The notes below the pieces were generated by a model, which worked only from the letters and a program-made list of their open reading frames with translations, was not told where the DNA came from and made no database searches. A stretch of 64,000 nt of DNA from an uncultured Massilia sp. (GTDB lineage: Bacteria; Pseudomonadota; Gammaproteobacteria; Burkholderiales; Burkholderiaceae_D), in the NCBI GenBank assembly GCA_913777025.1, contig CAJYQM010000016.1:1-64000 (forward strand), in the 5' to 3' direction. Shown here piece by piece: positions 28,593-38,715 of this stretch (position 1 is its first letter; the number at the start of each line of letters is the position of its first letter). Position numbers and translations under genes: made by a program.

Positions 28593-29813
28593 ATGCCTGC
28601 CTTCCGCTACGAAGCCGTCGACACCGGCGGCATCACCCGCAAGGGTGTGCTCAACGCCGACAGCCCGCGCGCGGCGCGTGCCGACCTGCGCCTGCAGGGA
28701 TTGACGCCGCTCGCCGTCGAAGCCATCGCGGCCCAGGTCGACGACAGCGGGGCGGCGCGCGCGCGCGGCTTTGGCGAGCGCCTGTCCCAGGTCGAGCTGG
28801 CCCTGTTCACGCGCCAGCTGGCCAGCCTGCTGGAAGCCGGCCTGCCGCTCGAGCAGGCGTTCACGGCGCTGCTGGAACAGGCCGAGCGCGCCTACGTGCG
28901 TGACCTGATCGCCTCGATCCGTTCCGAAGTGATGGGCGGCGCCTCGTTTTCCAGCGCGCTGTCGCGCCATCCGCGCGATTTCGCCGAGATCTACCGCGCG
29001 CTGGTCTCGTCCGGCGAGCAGATCGGCCAGCTGTCGCGCGTGCTGTCGCGCCTGGCCGACTACATCGAGCGCCGCAACGCGCTGGTGCAGCGGGTGCGCC
29101 TGGCGTTCACCTATCCGGCCATCGTCACCGTGGTCGCGTTCGCCATCGTCATCTTCCTGCTGACCTATGTGGTGCCGCAGATCGTGTCGGTGTTCGCGAA
29201 CACCAAGCAGAAGTTGCCGGTCCTGACCGTGATCATGCTGGGCGTGTCGAACTTTACGCGGGCTTATGGCATCTATGTCGCGTTGGCCGTGATCGCGGCC
29301 TGGTTCGCGTGGCGCCGGGCGCTGCAGAATCCCGTGCTCAAGCGCCGCTGGCATACCTGGCTGCTGACGGCGCCGATATACGGCAAGTTCGAGCGCAGCC
29401 TGAACACCACGCGTTTCGCCAGCACGCTGGCAATCACCACCGGTTCCGGCGTGCCGATCCTGCGCGCCCTGGAAACCAGCCGCGACACGCTGTCGAACGT
29501 GGCCATGAAGGAATTGGTGGAGGGGGCCTCCGCCAGCGTGCGCGAAGGCGTCAGCCTGGCGCGCGCGCTGTCGGCGCAAAAGCTGTTCCCGCCGATGCTG
29601 GTGCACATGATCCGCGCCGGCGAAATCACCGGCGAATTGCCGGCCATGCTGGAGCGCGCGTCGAATTCGCAGCAGGCCGACCTCGAGCGGCGCACGCTGA
29701 CGATTGCCGGCCTGCTCGAGCCGGTGCTGATCCTGGCCATGGGCCTGGTCGTACTGCTGATCGTGCTGGCCGTGCTGATGCCGATCATTGAAATCAATCA
29801 GTTGGTGCGGTGA
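28593..29813 (+). CDS. gspF: Type II secretion inner-membrane protein GspF
   Basis: MPAFRYEAVDTGGITRKGVLNADSPRAARADLRLQGLTPLAVE..., LFTRQLASLLEAGLPLEQAF. Confidence 0.95.
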   Translation: MPAFRYEAVDTGGITRKGVLNADSPRAARADLRLQGLTPLAVEAIAAQVDDSGAARARGFGERLSQVELALFTRQLASLLEAGLPLEQAFTALLEQAERAYVRDLIASIRSEVMGGASFSSALSRHPRDFAEIYRALVSSGEQIGQLSRVLSRLADYIERRNALVQRVRLAFTYPAIVTVVAFAIVIFLLTYVVPQIVSVFANTKQKLPVLTVIMLGVSNFTRAYGIYVALAVIAAWFAWRRALQNPVLKRRWHTWLLTAPIYGKFERSLNTTRFASTLAITTGSGVPILRALETSRDTLSNVAMKELVEGASASVREGVSLARALSAQKLFPPMLVHMIRAGEITGELPAMLERASNSQQADLERRTLTIAGLLEPVLILAMGLVVLLIVLAVLMPIIEINQLVR

Positions 29814-29824
29814 CAAGGAAATAG

Positions 29825-30553
29825 ATGAACAAGCGCTTGCCCTTAATTTTGAGCCTGGTCGGCGTGATCCTGCTGGCGGTCTCCCTTGCCTACTGGATCC
29901 TGCAGCTGTATCGACCGCCGCAACGGCCGCTGGCCGCCGTGCCGCATGCCACGATGCCGGAACCGCCGATCCAGGCGGCGGCCACGCTGTTCGGTGGCCA
30001 GGTCGCGACCGCCACCGTCACCAGTTACCAGCTGACCGGCATCGTCGCAGCCGGCCGCGACAGCGTGGCGATCATCGTGGCCGAGGGCTCGCCGCCGAAG
30101 GCGCTCAGGGTGGGCAAGGAATTGTCGCCGGGGATCACGCTGGCCGAAGTCCATCCGCGCTACGTGATGCTGTCCGACGGTGGCGTCATGAAGCGCATCG
30201 ATCTCGCAGCCGACGCCAAGGCGGCGGCGCCGATGGGCGGTCCCGCCAACGATGCCAATGGCGCGATGGCCGCACCCATGCCGCAAGCGCCCGCAGGCAA
30301 TACAGTGAGCAATCCGGTGAACGCGCCGCAATTGGCGTCGCCGGTGCCGGAAGGACCGCTGCCGCCCAGCGAGAACACGCCCGAGCCGCCGATGTCGCCG
30401 GGCGCCGTGTCGCAGCAGATGCCGGGAAGTAATCAGATGGGCCCGTCCGGCCAGGCGCCGGCCCAGAACGCCGTGCAGCCGCCGGCGGCGCAGATGGCAC
30501 CGCCGGTGCAGGGCAGTGCCAGCCCTGGCGGCCGCGTACCGCCGAGCCAGTAA
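29825..30553 (+). CDS. gspC: Type II secretion protein GspC (short form, Pro-rich C-terminus)
   Basis: N-terminal TM then LFGGQVATATVTSYQLTGIVAAGRDSVAIIVAEGSPPKALRVGKELSPGITLAEVHPRYVMLSDGGVMKRIDL; no PDZ visible. Confidence 0.83.
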   Translation: MNKRLPLILSLVGVILLAVSLAYWILQLYRPPQRPLAAVPHATMPEPPIQAAATLFGGQVATATVTSYQLTGIVAAGRDSVAIIVAEGSPPKALRVGKELSPGITLAEVHPRYVMLSDGGVMKRIDLAADAKAAAPMGGPANDANGAMAAPMPQAPAGNTVSNPVNAPQLASPVPEGPLPPSENTPEPPMSPGAVSQQMPGSNQMGPSGQAPAQNAVQPPAAQMAPPVQGSASPGGRVPPSQ

Positions 30554-30576
30554 AGCGGTTCACACCGCGTTGGCGC

Positions 30577-31308
30577 TCAGCGGCGCAAGGCCGTGAACGC
30601 CGCGAATTCCCACGAACGGAAGCCGACGAGCAGGGTGAAGCCGTCGCGTTCCTGCGGCGCCAGGCGCCGGTCGTTGCGGTGCATGCGCGCCAGTTCCCCC
30701 GCCAGTTGATGAATGCGTTCCGCGAGCTCGGCCGCCGAGGCCAGCGACAGGCGCGCCGGCAGGCACATCAGCGTCTCGCCGGGCCCGTCGAAGCGGCCCT
30801 CGAAATAATCGCCGACGACGTTGTCGCGGAAGAAGCGCTGTACCGGACCGTCCGGCAGCCAGCGGAAGGCGTTCGAGACGCGCAGGCTGTAGCGGTTCAG
30901 GGGTTTCAGTTCGATCACGCCGAGGCGGTCGAGTTCCACCAGCAAGCCGATGCATTCGGCCTGGGTCAAGCGGTAGGTTTCGACGACTTGCTCCAGGCTC
31001 CAGTGGCCGAGGCAGCAAATCGCCACCAGCAGCAGGCGCGGATTGGCGACCAGCGCGTTTTCCTGGACCAGCGTCAGGGTATCGGCTTGCGGGCGCGCAT
31101 CGGCGGCGCGCCGCATCACGTCTTCCATGGCGATGCCGGCCGCCTGGCAGATTTGCGCCAGGCGCGACAAGGTCATGTCCTTTTGGCCGAACATGCGCTT
31201 GATGCTCGATTCGCTCATGGCGATGCGGTCGGCCAGCATCTTGTAGGTAATGCCTGCGGCACGCAGTTCGGCGCGCAGGATGTCCAGCAGCATGTCGGGA
31301 GAGCTCAT
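30577..31308 (-). CDS. XRE/HTH-domain transcriptional regulator
   Basis: ILRAELRAAGITYKMLADRIAMSESSIKRMFGQKDMTLSRLAQICQAAGI HTH. Confidence 0.85.
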   Translation of the reverse strand: MSSPDMLLDILRAELRAAGITYKMLADRIAMSESSIKRMFGQKDMTLSRLAQICQAAGIAMEDVMRRAADARPQADTLTLVQENALVANPRLLLVAICCLGHWSLEQVVETYRLTQAECIGLLVELDRLGVIELKPLNRYSLRVSNAFRWLPDGPVQRFFRDNVVGDYFEGRFDGPGETLMCLPARLSLASAAELAERIHQLAGELARMHRNDRRLAPQERDGFTLLVGFRSWEFAAFTALRR

Positions 31309-31443
31309 GGGGTTCCGTTGTTCGTTACCTTACGTTAACGAATGTACAGAAGATGGGCGGGGAGTACAAGGCGCAACGCGGCCGTGGCCGCGTGCTTGGG
31401 GACGCCGCAAGGAAATCGCGGCACGTTGTAACGGAGCAATAAC

Positions 31444-31641
31444 TTACTCGTCCTCGGGTTCGAGTTTGACCTTCTTCAGCGCCCGCTTGGCGGCCAGCCG
31501 TTCGCTGGCCTCGGGCTTGGCGTGCGGCCCGGCCACACGCGCCTTGGCGAAACCCGCGAACGGGTTGCGCGGTTTCAGGGGCGGCGCTGGCTGGGCGCGA
31601 AGGCGCATCTTCTGCCGGGTTGCCAGTGCTTTGTTCGCCAT
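31444..31641 (-). CDS. Small basic hypothetical protein
   Basis: 65 aa MANKALATRQKMRLRAQPAPPLKPRNPFAGFAKARVAGPHAKPEASERLAAKRALKKVKLEPEDE; fits the intergenic gap. Confidence 0.5.
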   Translation of the reverse strand: MANKALATRQKMRLRAQPAPPLKPRNPFAGFAKARVAGPHAKPEASERLAAKRALKKVKLEPEDE

Positions 31642-31674
31642 CGCCGCTCCTTTTCCTCTGATTACAGTACCGCG

Positions 31675-33045
31675 TTACAGCACGTAGCGCGACAGGTCTT
31701 CGTTCACCGCCAGCGCATCGAGCCGCTCGTTCACGTAGGCCGCATCGATCGTCAGGGTCTGGCCCGATTTGTCGGTGGCCGAGTACGAGATCTCTTCCAG
31801 CAGCTTTTCCATCACCGTGTACAGGCGGCGCGCACCGATGTTCTCGGTACGCTCGTTGACCGAGAAGGCGATCTCGGCCAGGCGATGGATGCCCTCGTCC
31901 GCGAACTCCAGCTTGACGCCCTCGGTCGCCAGCAAAGCCTCATATTGCTTGGTCAGGCTGGCGTCGGTCGAGGTCAGGATGCTCTTGAAGTCGTCCACCG
32001 ACAGCGCTTCGAGTTCGACGCGGATCGGGAAGCGGCCCTGCAGTTCCGGGATCAGGTCCGACGGCTTCGACAGGTGGAACGCGCCCGAGGCGATGAACAG
32101 GATGTGGTCGGTCTTGATCATGCCGTACTTGGTGTTCACCGTGGTGCCCTCGACCAGCGGCAGCAGGTCGCGCTGCACGCCCGCGCGCGAGACGTCGGCG
32201 CCGCCGTGTTCCGAGCGCGTGACGATCTTGTCGACCTCGTCCAGGAACACGATGCCGTTCTGCTCGACGTTGGCGATCGCCTTCTGCTTCATCTCGTCTT
32301 CGTTGATGAGCTTGGCGGCTTCCTCGTCGATCAGGAGCTTCATCGCTTCCTTGACCTTCATCTTGCGCGTCTTCTTGCGGGTGTTGCCCACGCCGGCGAA
32401 CATCGACTTGATCTGTTCCGTCATCTCTTCCATGCCCGGTGGCGCCATGATCTCCATCTGCGGCGCCGATTCGGCCACTTCGATCTCGATTTCCTTGTCG
32501 TCGAGCGCCCCTTCGCGCAGGCGCTTGCGGAAGGTCTGGCGGGTATTGTCGCCATCCTTGCCTTCGCTTGCACTGACGTTGAAGCCGAAGTCGCGCGACG
32601 GCGGCACCAGGATGTCGATGACGCGGTCTTCGGCGGCGTCCTCGGCGCGCTGGCGGTTTTTCTTGACCTCGCTGGCGCGGGTCTGCTTGACGCCGATGTC
32701 GATCAGGTCGCGGATAATGGTATCGACGTCGCGGCCGACGTAGCCGACCTCGGTGAACTTGGTCGCTTCGACCTTGATAAAGGGCGCATCGGCCAGCTTG
32801 GCCAGGCGGCGCGCGATCTCGGTCTTGCCGACGCCGGTCGGGCCGATCATGAGGATGTTCTTCGGGGTGATCTCGTGGCGCAGCGGTTCATCGACCTGCT
32901 GGCGGCGCCAGCGGTTGCGCAGCGCGATCGAGACCGCACGCTTGGCCTTGCCCTGGCCGACCACGTGCTTGTCGAGTTCCGAAACGATTTCGGAAGGGGT
33001 CATGTTCATGAGGGTGTTCATTTGCTCTTTCAGGATCGAGACCAT
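31675..33045 (-). CDS. hslU: HslU ATPase subunit of HslVU protease (start may be further in)
   Basis: [76 protein letters not shown]. Confidence 0.96.
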   Translation of the reverse strand: MVSILKEQMNTLMNMTPSEIVSELDKHVVGQGKAKRAVSIALRNRWRRQQVDEPLRHEITPKNILMIGPTGVGKTEIARRLAKLADAPFIKVEATKFTEVGYVGRDVDTIIRDLIDIGVKQTRASEVKKNRQRAEDAAEDRVIDILVPPSRDFGFNVSASEGKDGDNTRQTFRKRLREGALDDKEIEIEVAESAPQMEIMAPPGMEEMTEQIKSMFAGVGNTRKKTRKMKVKEAMKLLIDEEAAKLINEDEMKQKAIANVEQNGIVFLDEVDKIVTRSEHGGADVSRAGVQRDLLPLVEGTTVNTKYGMIKTDHILFIASGAFHLSKPSDLIPELQGRFPIRVELEALSVDDFKSILTSTDASLTKQYEALLATEGVKLEFADEGIHRLAEIAFSVNERTENIGARRLYTVMEKLLEEISYSATDKSGQTLTIDAAYVNERLDALAVNEDLSRYVL

Positions 33046-33048
33046 GGC

Positions 33049-33585
33049 TTACTCCAGCGTCTCGATGATGTGCGACATGTTCGTGTAGATGCACAGCTCG
33101 CCGGCGATGGTCAGCGCTTTCTTGACCACCTCGCCCGGTGCCATGTCCGTATTCTCTTGCAGCGCCTTGGCTGCGGACTGGGCGTAGATGCCGCCCGAAC
33201 CGATCGCGCCGATGCCATCCTCGGGCTCGAGCACGTCGCCGTTGCCGGTGATGATCAGGGTTTTCTCGCGGTCGGCCACCAGCAGCATCGCTTCCAGGCG
33301 GCGCAGCACGCGGTCGGTGCGCCAGTCCTTGGCCAGTTCGACCGAGGCACGCAGCAGGTTGCCCTGGTGTTTTTCCAGCTTGGCTTCGAAACGGTCGAGC
33401 AGGGTGAAGGCGTCGGCGGTGCCGCCGGCAAAGCCGCACAACACCCTGTTCTGGTAAAGCTTGCGCACCTTGCGTGCGGAGCCCTTCATGACGACGTTGC
33501 CTAAGGTAACTTGTCCATCGCCGCCCAAGGCGACCTGGTTGCCGCGCCGGACGCTGACGATCGTCGTGCCGTGAAATTGTTCCAT
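33049..33585 (-). CDS. hslV: HslV peptidase subunit
   Basis: [59 protein letters not shown]. Confidence 0.97.
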   Translation of the reverse strand: MEQFHGTTIVSVRRGNQVALGGDGQVTLGNVVMKGSARKVRKLYQNRVLCGFAGGTADAFTLLDRFEAKLEKHQGNLLRASVELAKDWRTDRVLRRLEAMLLVADREKTLIITGNGDVLEPEDGIGAIGSGGIYAQSAAKALQENTDMAPGEVVKKALTIAGELCIYTNMSHIIETLE

Positions 33586-33680
33586 AATTGCCTCGTGATT
33601 GATCTGCCCACCGCAATTGGGGGTGGCTCAGAAAATTGCAAGACGCAACAATAAAACGGTGCCGCAGTTCAATACCCAGG

Positions 33681-35048
33681 TCAATACTTGTGGGCGTACA
33701 GCCGCACCTGCCCGCCAGCGCCCAGCAGGCGCAGCAGGACGGCGACCAGGTGGTTCAGGTCGCGGAGTTCGACCTTGCGGGCAGCCTCCTTCCCCTCGGA
33801 TTCCTTGCCCTCGGCGTCCTTGCCGGCAGTGGCCAGTACGCGCAGACGGGGTACCAGCGCCGCGGCGGCGCCGTAATCGATGCGCGCCAGGCGCGAACAG
33901 TCCAGCACCAGCACGCCATGCTGGCCGGCATGGGCGTCGATCGCGTCCAGCAGCGCGCCCACGCTGTCGCCGCCGATCGCCCCCGGCAGCAGGAAGCGGT
34001 CGCCCTCGATGGCCGGGGCAGTGCCGACGCTGAGCGCGCTGCGCTGGGGCGGCTCGAACGAGGGCGGCGAGACTTCGAAGGTGACGCAGTAATCCATCGC
34101 CGTCTCTTCGAAATCCTTTTCGCGGTGCATCAGCAGCAGCAATTCCAGCAACAGCAGCCAGGGCGCCTGGCTGGCATGGCGCTCGCCGATCGCCAGCATC
34201 GGGCGCAGCACGCCGACCAGGTGCTCGGCCCCGGCCAGCACCAGTTCGCGCCCGCCGCGGCGCAAGGTCTGCAGCGCGTCCAGCAAGACGGTACAACCTT
34301 CCGGCGTGGCGCTGGCGATGGCGCCGAACTCGAGCCGTACGACCGCCGCGGGCGAGGGCGCCAGCAGGCGGGCCAGTTGGGTGCCAGCGCCGGCATCGAG
34401 GCGGCCACTCAGGCTGGCGGTCGGGGTGACGCCGGAAAAGGCGCTGCCGGCAGCCTGGCCATGGTGCGCCGGCGCCGGCGGCTGCCAGGCCGGTGGCGAG
34501 GTTTCGAAACGGCTCGCATAGTCGATCGCGATACTGTCGAAGTCCTGCTCGCGGCCGGTGGCCTGGTACAGGTCGAACAGCATCCACCAGGGCAGGCGGT
34601 CGGGGCCGGCCAGGCTGGCGCGCAGCGCCAGTTCGGCGGCGTCGAACTGGCCATTGGCGTAGAGGATGGCGGCTTCATCGGCCGCCGGCGCGCTGGACGG
34701 GCTGGCCGCGGCGTCGGGCATGCTTTCCGGGCCGAGCAGGCCATCGGTGTTCAGGTCGACCAGGGCGCTGCGGGCCGCGTTGGACGCCACCGCGGGCGCG
34801 CGGCGGGGGCTGCCCCAGGCTTCGTCGTCGAAGATGTCGGATGCCATCTCGAGTTCGATCTCGTCGATCTTGGCGGCGGTGGCGCGCGCGATCTCGCGCT
34901 GGCGTTCGCGCTCGGCCTCGGTATCGAGCGGCATGCGGGTATTGGGCGGGCCGGGCACGGTCGAGGGATGGCCGCCGGCGGGACGCGGGCGGGCCGGCGC
35001 CGCCGCAGGCGCCTCGCTCTTTTTCTTCAGGAAGGAGAAAAATCCCAC
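33681..35048 (-). CDS. STAS-domain protein with tandem duplicated modules (probable GTG start)
   Basis: VGFFSFLKKKSEAPA...; two 'EQDFDSIAIDYASRFETSPPAWQPP'/'EKDFEETAMDYCVTFEVSPPSFEPP' modules each followed by a STAS-like segment. Confidence 0.7.
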   Translation of the reverse strand: MGFFSFLKKKSEAPAAAPARPRPAGGHPSTVPGPPNTRMPLDTEAERERQREIARATAAKIDEIELEMASDIFDDEAWGSPRRAPAVASNAARSALVDLNTDGLLGPESMPDAAASPSSAPAADEAAILYANGQFDAAELALRASLAGPDRLPWWMLFDLYQATGREQDFDSIAIDYASRFETSPPAWQPPAPAHHGQAAGSAFSGVTPTASLSGRLDAGAGTQLARLLAPSPAAVVRLEFGAIASATPEGCTVLLDALQTLRRGGRELVLAGAEHLVGVLRPMLAIGERHASQAPWLLLLELLLLMHREKDFEETAMDYCVTFEVSPPSFEPPQRSALSVGTAPAIEGDRFLLPGAIGGDSVGALLDAIDAHAGQHGVLVLDCSRLARIDYGAAAALVPRLRVLATAGKDAEGKESEGKEAARKVELRDLNHLVAVLLRLLGAGGQVRLYAHKY

Positions 35049-35178
35049 GTCATCCCTTGTCAATCGTTCGCCGGTCGAGACAGTAGCACGGCGGCGCGTA
35101 ACGGATGGCGCGCACGCCTGCGTTGCGTCAAGCCTCGTGCAAGCCGGCTCTAGTGTATCCCATGGGAAATTATTCCAT

Positions 35179-35210
35179 AAAAAAAGCATGCGGCAGGCGC
35201 ATGCTTTTTT
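35179..35210 (-). terminator. Rho-independent terminator downstream of dksA
   Basis: AAAAAAGCATGC-GGCAGGC-GCATGCTTTTTT. Confidence 0.88.
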
Positions 35211-35246
35211 CGAATTCCGGCGTGTCCTATTGGAAACGCAGGATGA

Positions 35247-35699
35247 TCAGTCACCGTAGAGCTTCTGCTTCAGTTCGCGGCGCTGCTGGGCTTCCAGCGA
35301 CAGGGTGGCGGTCGGACGGGCGATCAGGCGCGGGATGCCGATCGGTTCGCCGGTTTCCTCGCACCAGCCGTATTCGCCGGACTCGATCGAGGCCAGCGAT
35401 TGCTGGACTTTCTTGAGCAGCTTGCGCTCGCGGTCGCGGGTACGCAGTTCGAGTGCGTGTTCTTCCTCGATCGTGGCGCGGTCGGCCGGGTCCGGCACGA
35501 GGACGGTTTCACGCAGGTGTTCTGTGGTCTCGCCAGCATTTTTCAGCAGCTCTTTTTCGAGCTCCTGCAGGCGGTTCTTGAAGAACGCCAGCTGGGCCGG
35601 GTTCATGTAGTCGTCGTCGCTCATCGCCCGAATTTCTTCTTCCGTCAGGAGGCGTTCTTCGGGCTGCGCAACGGTATTCGGTTTCGTTGTTTTAGTCAT
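35247..35699 (-). CDS. dksA: RNA polymerase-binding protein DksA (zinc-finger cysteines mostly replaced)
   Basis: MSDDDYMNPAQLAFFKNRLQELEKELLKNAGETTEHLRETVLVPDPADRATIEEEHALELRTRDRERKLLKKVQQSLASIESGEYGWCEETGEPIGIPRLIARPTATLSLEAQQRRE. Confidence 0.94.
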   Translation of the reverse strand: MTKTTKPNTVAQPEERLLTEEEIRAMSDDDYMNPAQLAFFKNRLQELEKELLKNAGETTEHLRETVLVPDPADRATIEEEHALELRTRDRERKLLKKVQQSLASIESGEYGWCEETGEPIGIPRLIARPTATLSLEAQQRRELKQKLYGD

Positions 35700-35816
35700 G
35701 ACTTCACTTACCTTTGATACGACAGAGTTTCCATTTTATCAGCTAACTCAGCAGTTACCGTTGAAGCGGTGCGTGCCGGCCGGCTGCCGTAATATGCAAC
35801 ACAGAACCGATGTAGT

Positions 35817-36872
35817 TTATACCAAACACTGTTCCAGTCCGCGGATAAACACATCTTTTGGTAAATTTTTACCAATAAAGACCATCTTGCTGGCGCGTGT
35901 CTCGTCGTCCGCCCACTTTGCACCCAGGTCGCTGCCCATGATTTGATGCACGCCTTGGAATACCACCTTGCGGTCCGCGCCAGCCATCGATAACACGCCC
36001 TTGTAGCGCAACATGTTCGGTCCGAAGACTTGGACCATGCTGCCGAGGAATTGATCCAGGCGCTCGGGATCGAAAGCGCGCTCGCTCTTGAACACGAAGG
36101 CGGCGATATCGTCGGCGTGGTGACCGTGGTGATGGTCGTGGCTATGGTCGCAGGCCTCGGTGTGCACGTGGTCGTGATCGTGCCCGTGATCATGGTCGTG
36201 GGCATGCGCTTCCTCGGTGGTGAGGAAGGCCGGGTCCAGCTCCAGCTTGTCGTTCAGGTTGAAGCCGCGCAGGTCGAGCACTTCGCTGATCGGCGCGCGG
36301 CCGAAATCGGAGGTGCTGATCGGGGCGCGCGGATTGATGCGGCGGATGCGCGCCTTCAGCGTTTCCACGGCTTCGGCATCGACCAGGTCGGTCTTGGACA
36401 GCAGGATCTTGTCGGCAAAGCCGACCTGGCGCTGCGCTTCCTCCTGGCGGTCTAGCTGGTCCATGCCGTGGCGCGCGTCGACCACGGTCACGACGGCGTC
36501 CAGCAGGTAGTGGGCGCCGACTTCCTCGTCGACGAAGAAGGTCTGGGCGACGGGGCCGGGATTGGCCAGGCCGGTGGTTTCGATGACCACGCGGTCGAAC
36601 TGGATTTCTCCGGCTTCGCGCTTTTGCGCCAGGTTAGTCAGGGCGACGATCAGGTCGCCGCGCACGGTGCAGCAGATGCAGCCGTTGTTCATCTCGACGA
36701 TCTGCTCGCTCGAGTCCTGCACCAGGATCTCGTTGTCGATGTTTTCCTGGCCGAATTCATTCTCGATGACGGCGATGCGCAGGCCGTGTTCTTCCTGCAG
36801 GATACGGTTGAGCAGGGTGGTTTTGCCGGCGCCGAGGAAGCCCGTCAGGATGGTGCTGGGAATCAATTCCAT
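35817..36872 (-). CDS. CobW/G3E-family GTP-binding protein, His-rich
   Basis: MELIPSTILTGFLGAGKTTLLNRIL, NNGCICCTVRGDL (CxCC), AHAHDHDHGHDHDHVHTEACDHSHDHHHGHHADD. Confidence 0.93.
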   Translation of the reverse strand: MELIPSTILTGFLGAGKTTLLNRILQEEHGLRIAVIENEFGQENIDNEILVQDSSEQIVEMNNGCICCTVRGDLIVALTNLAQKREAGEIQFDRVVIETTGLANPGPVAQTFFVDEEVGAHYLLDAVVTVVDARHGMDQLDRQEEAQRQVGFADKILLSKTDLVDAEAVETLKARIRRINPRAPISTSDFGRAPISEVLDLRGFNLNDKLELDPAFLTTEEAHAHDHDHGHDHDHVHTEACDHSHDHHHGHHADDIAAFVFKSERAFDPERLDQFLGSMVQVFGPNMLRYKGVLSMAGADRKVVFQGVHQIMGSDLGAKWADDETRASKMVFIGKNLPKDVFIRGLEQCLV

Positions 36873-37009
36873 ATGTCGCTGTCCGTTCAATAAAACCGCA
36901 TCGACTGCGGAGAATCGGAGGATTATGCCGGAATTTACGAAATGCCACCACCCGCGTGCTCGTGCCCGGCACGCCGCGGATTCCGGACATGGTGGCCCGG
37001 CACGGATGC

Positions 37010-37948
37010 CTATTTGACCTTGGCGCGCGGATGGGTTTTATCGTAGACGGCCGCCAGATGCTGGAAATCGAGCGCCGTGTAGATCTGGGTCGAGGTGATA
37101 CTGGCATGGCCCAGCAGTTCCTGCACGGCACGCAGGTCGCCCGAGGATTGCAGCACGTGCGAAGCGAACGAGTGGCGCAGCACGTGCGGATGGACGTGGA
37201 CCGGCGTGCCGGCGCGCTGCGCATGGGCTTTCAGGCGCAGCTGGACCACGCGTGGGCTGACGCGTGTGCCGCGCTCGGACAGGAACAGGGCGGCGCTGCC
37301 GTCGCGCGCGGGCGGACGCACCGCCAGCCAGGCCGCCAGCGCTTCGCGGGCGGGGCCGCCGACCGGTACCCGGCGCATCTTGCCGCCCTTGCCGGTGACG
37401 ATGACTTCGCCGGCATCGAGTTCCAGCCAGCCGAGCGAGGCGGCCTGGCCATCGCGCGCCGGGACGTGGCCGATGTCCAGACTCGCCAGTTCCGACACCC
37501 GCAAGCCGCTCGAGTACAGCAGTTCGAACATCGCGCGGTTGCACAGTTCGGCCGGTTCGGGATGCGCGCTGGTCTGGCTTTCCATCAATTGCACGGCGTC
37601 GTCCACGGCCAGTGCCTTGGGCAGCCGCTTGGCGCGGCGCGGGGCGCGCACGCCTTCGACCGGGTTGGCATCCAGCGCTGTCTGGCGCGACAGCCATTCG
37701 AAAAAGCCGCGCCAGCCGGACAGCTTGCGGGCGATCGTGGCCGGACCCTGTCCTTCGGCGTGCAACTTGGCGGTGAGGCGGCGGATGTCGAAGTGGGTCA
37801 GGCGCGCCCACTCGCTGTGTCCGGCGAGCCGGGCCAGTTCGGCCAGGTCGCGCCGGTAGGCCGCGATGGTATGCCCGGACAGCTGGCGCTGGGTAGCCAG
37901 CTCGGCCAGGTAACGGCCGGTCCAGTCGTCGGCGGCCGGGGTATCCAT
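37010..37948 (-). CDS. xerC: Site-specific tyrosine recombinase XerC
   Basis: YLAELATQRQLSGHTIAAYRRDLAEL..., HPHVLRHSFASHVLQSSGDLRAVQELLGHASITSTQIYTALDFQHLAAVYDKTHPRA. Confidence 0.95.
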   Translation of the reverse strand: MDTPAADDWTGRYLAELATQRQLSGHTIAAYRRDLAELARLAGHSEWARLTHFDIRRLTAKLHAEGQGPATIARKLSGWRGFFEWLSRQTALDANPVEGVRAPRRAKRLPKALAVDDAVQLMESQTSAHPEPAELCNRAMFELLYSSGLRVSELASLDIGHVPARDGQAASLGWLELDAGEVIVTGKGGKMRRVPVGGPAREALAAWLAVRPPARDGSAALFLSERGTRVSPRVVQLRLKAHAQRAGTPVHVHPHVLRHSFASHVLQSSGDLRAVQELLGHASITSTQIYTALDFQHLAAVYDKTHPRAKVK

Positions 37949-38611
37949 TTACGCCTTCAGCGGCGCCAGCGCAGTGCTGGCGGTTTCGCCGATGTGGACC
38001 AGGAAATCGGTGGCCATCGCGGCATTGAAGCGTTCCGCGTCGGGCGAGCCCAGCACCAGAAGACCAAAGGCGCTGCCGCCGGCGCGCAGCGGAATCAGGG
38101 CGGTGGAGCGGATGCCGTCGGCCTCGCCGAGCCAGCGCACCGCTTCGAAATCCTTGTTCGCTCCGCAATACGGCGCGCGCAGGCTGTTGGTGAACAGGCG
38201 CACGTCGTCGCTCACGCCGCTGGAGAACGGCGCGTCCGCGTACTCGGCCGCCAGGTTCCACAGGCGCAGGCTGGCCTGCGGCACCATGAAATGCTTGACC
38301 AGGCCCTGGGCCACGGCGTCGGGCCTGGCGCCAGGTGCGTCCGCGCGCAGCAATTGCTGGGTCCAGCCGTGGAAACGGTTGGCGATCGCGTTGTTTTCCT
38401 CAGCGCGGCGCATCAGCTCGGCCATGCGCAGTTCCAGCGCGTTGTACTTGGCGCGCATGACTTCCATCTGCCGCTCCTGCAGCGACACCGCCCGGCCGGT
38501 CAACGGGCTCGACAGCTTTACCTCGCCCAGCAGGCCGGCATGCTCTTCGAAAAAATGCGGGTGGTCGAGCAGGTATTGGGCGACGGCAGCGGAATCCAGG
38601 GGGGCGGTCAT
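37949..38611 (-). CDS. DUF484 family protein
   Basis: MTAPLDSAAVAQYLLDHPHFFEEHAGLLGEVKLSSPLTGRAVSLQERQMEVMRAKYNALE; upstream of xerC. Confidence 0.93.
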   Translation of the reverse strand: MTAPLDSAAVAQYLLDHPHFFEEHAGLLGEVKLSSPLTGRAVSLQERQMEVMRAKYNALELRMAELMRRAEENNAIANRFHGWTQQLLRADAPGARPDAVAQGLVKHFMVPQASLRLWNLAAEYADAPFSSGVSDDVRLFTNSLRAPYCGANKDFEAVRWLGEADGIRSTALIPLRAGGSAFGLLVLGSPDAERFNAAMATDFLVHIGETASTALAPLKA

Positions 38612-38715
38612 GACAGGTCTTGCGAAATGGGTTAGACCACGCATTTTACCTGACCGCAACGCAGGGGCGCACGGAAAACCGTGCCGTCGCCGCCCGCCGT
38701 GGCGCAGCTGCAAAG

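Noticed and set aside
30554-30576. Possible terminator between gspC and the HTH gene
   Set aside because: Short convergent spacer; no convincing stem plus U-tract.
31522-33504. 660-aa plus-strand ORF opposite hslU/hslV
   Set aside because: Antisense to two clearly conserved genes; composition typical of spurious GC-rich frames.
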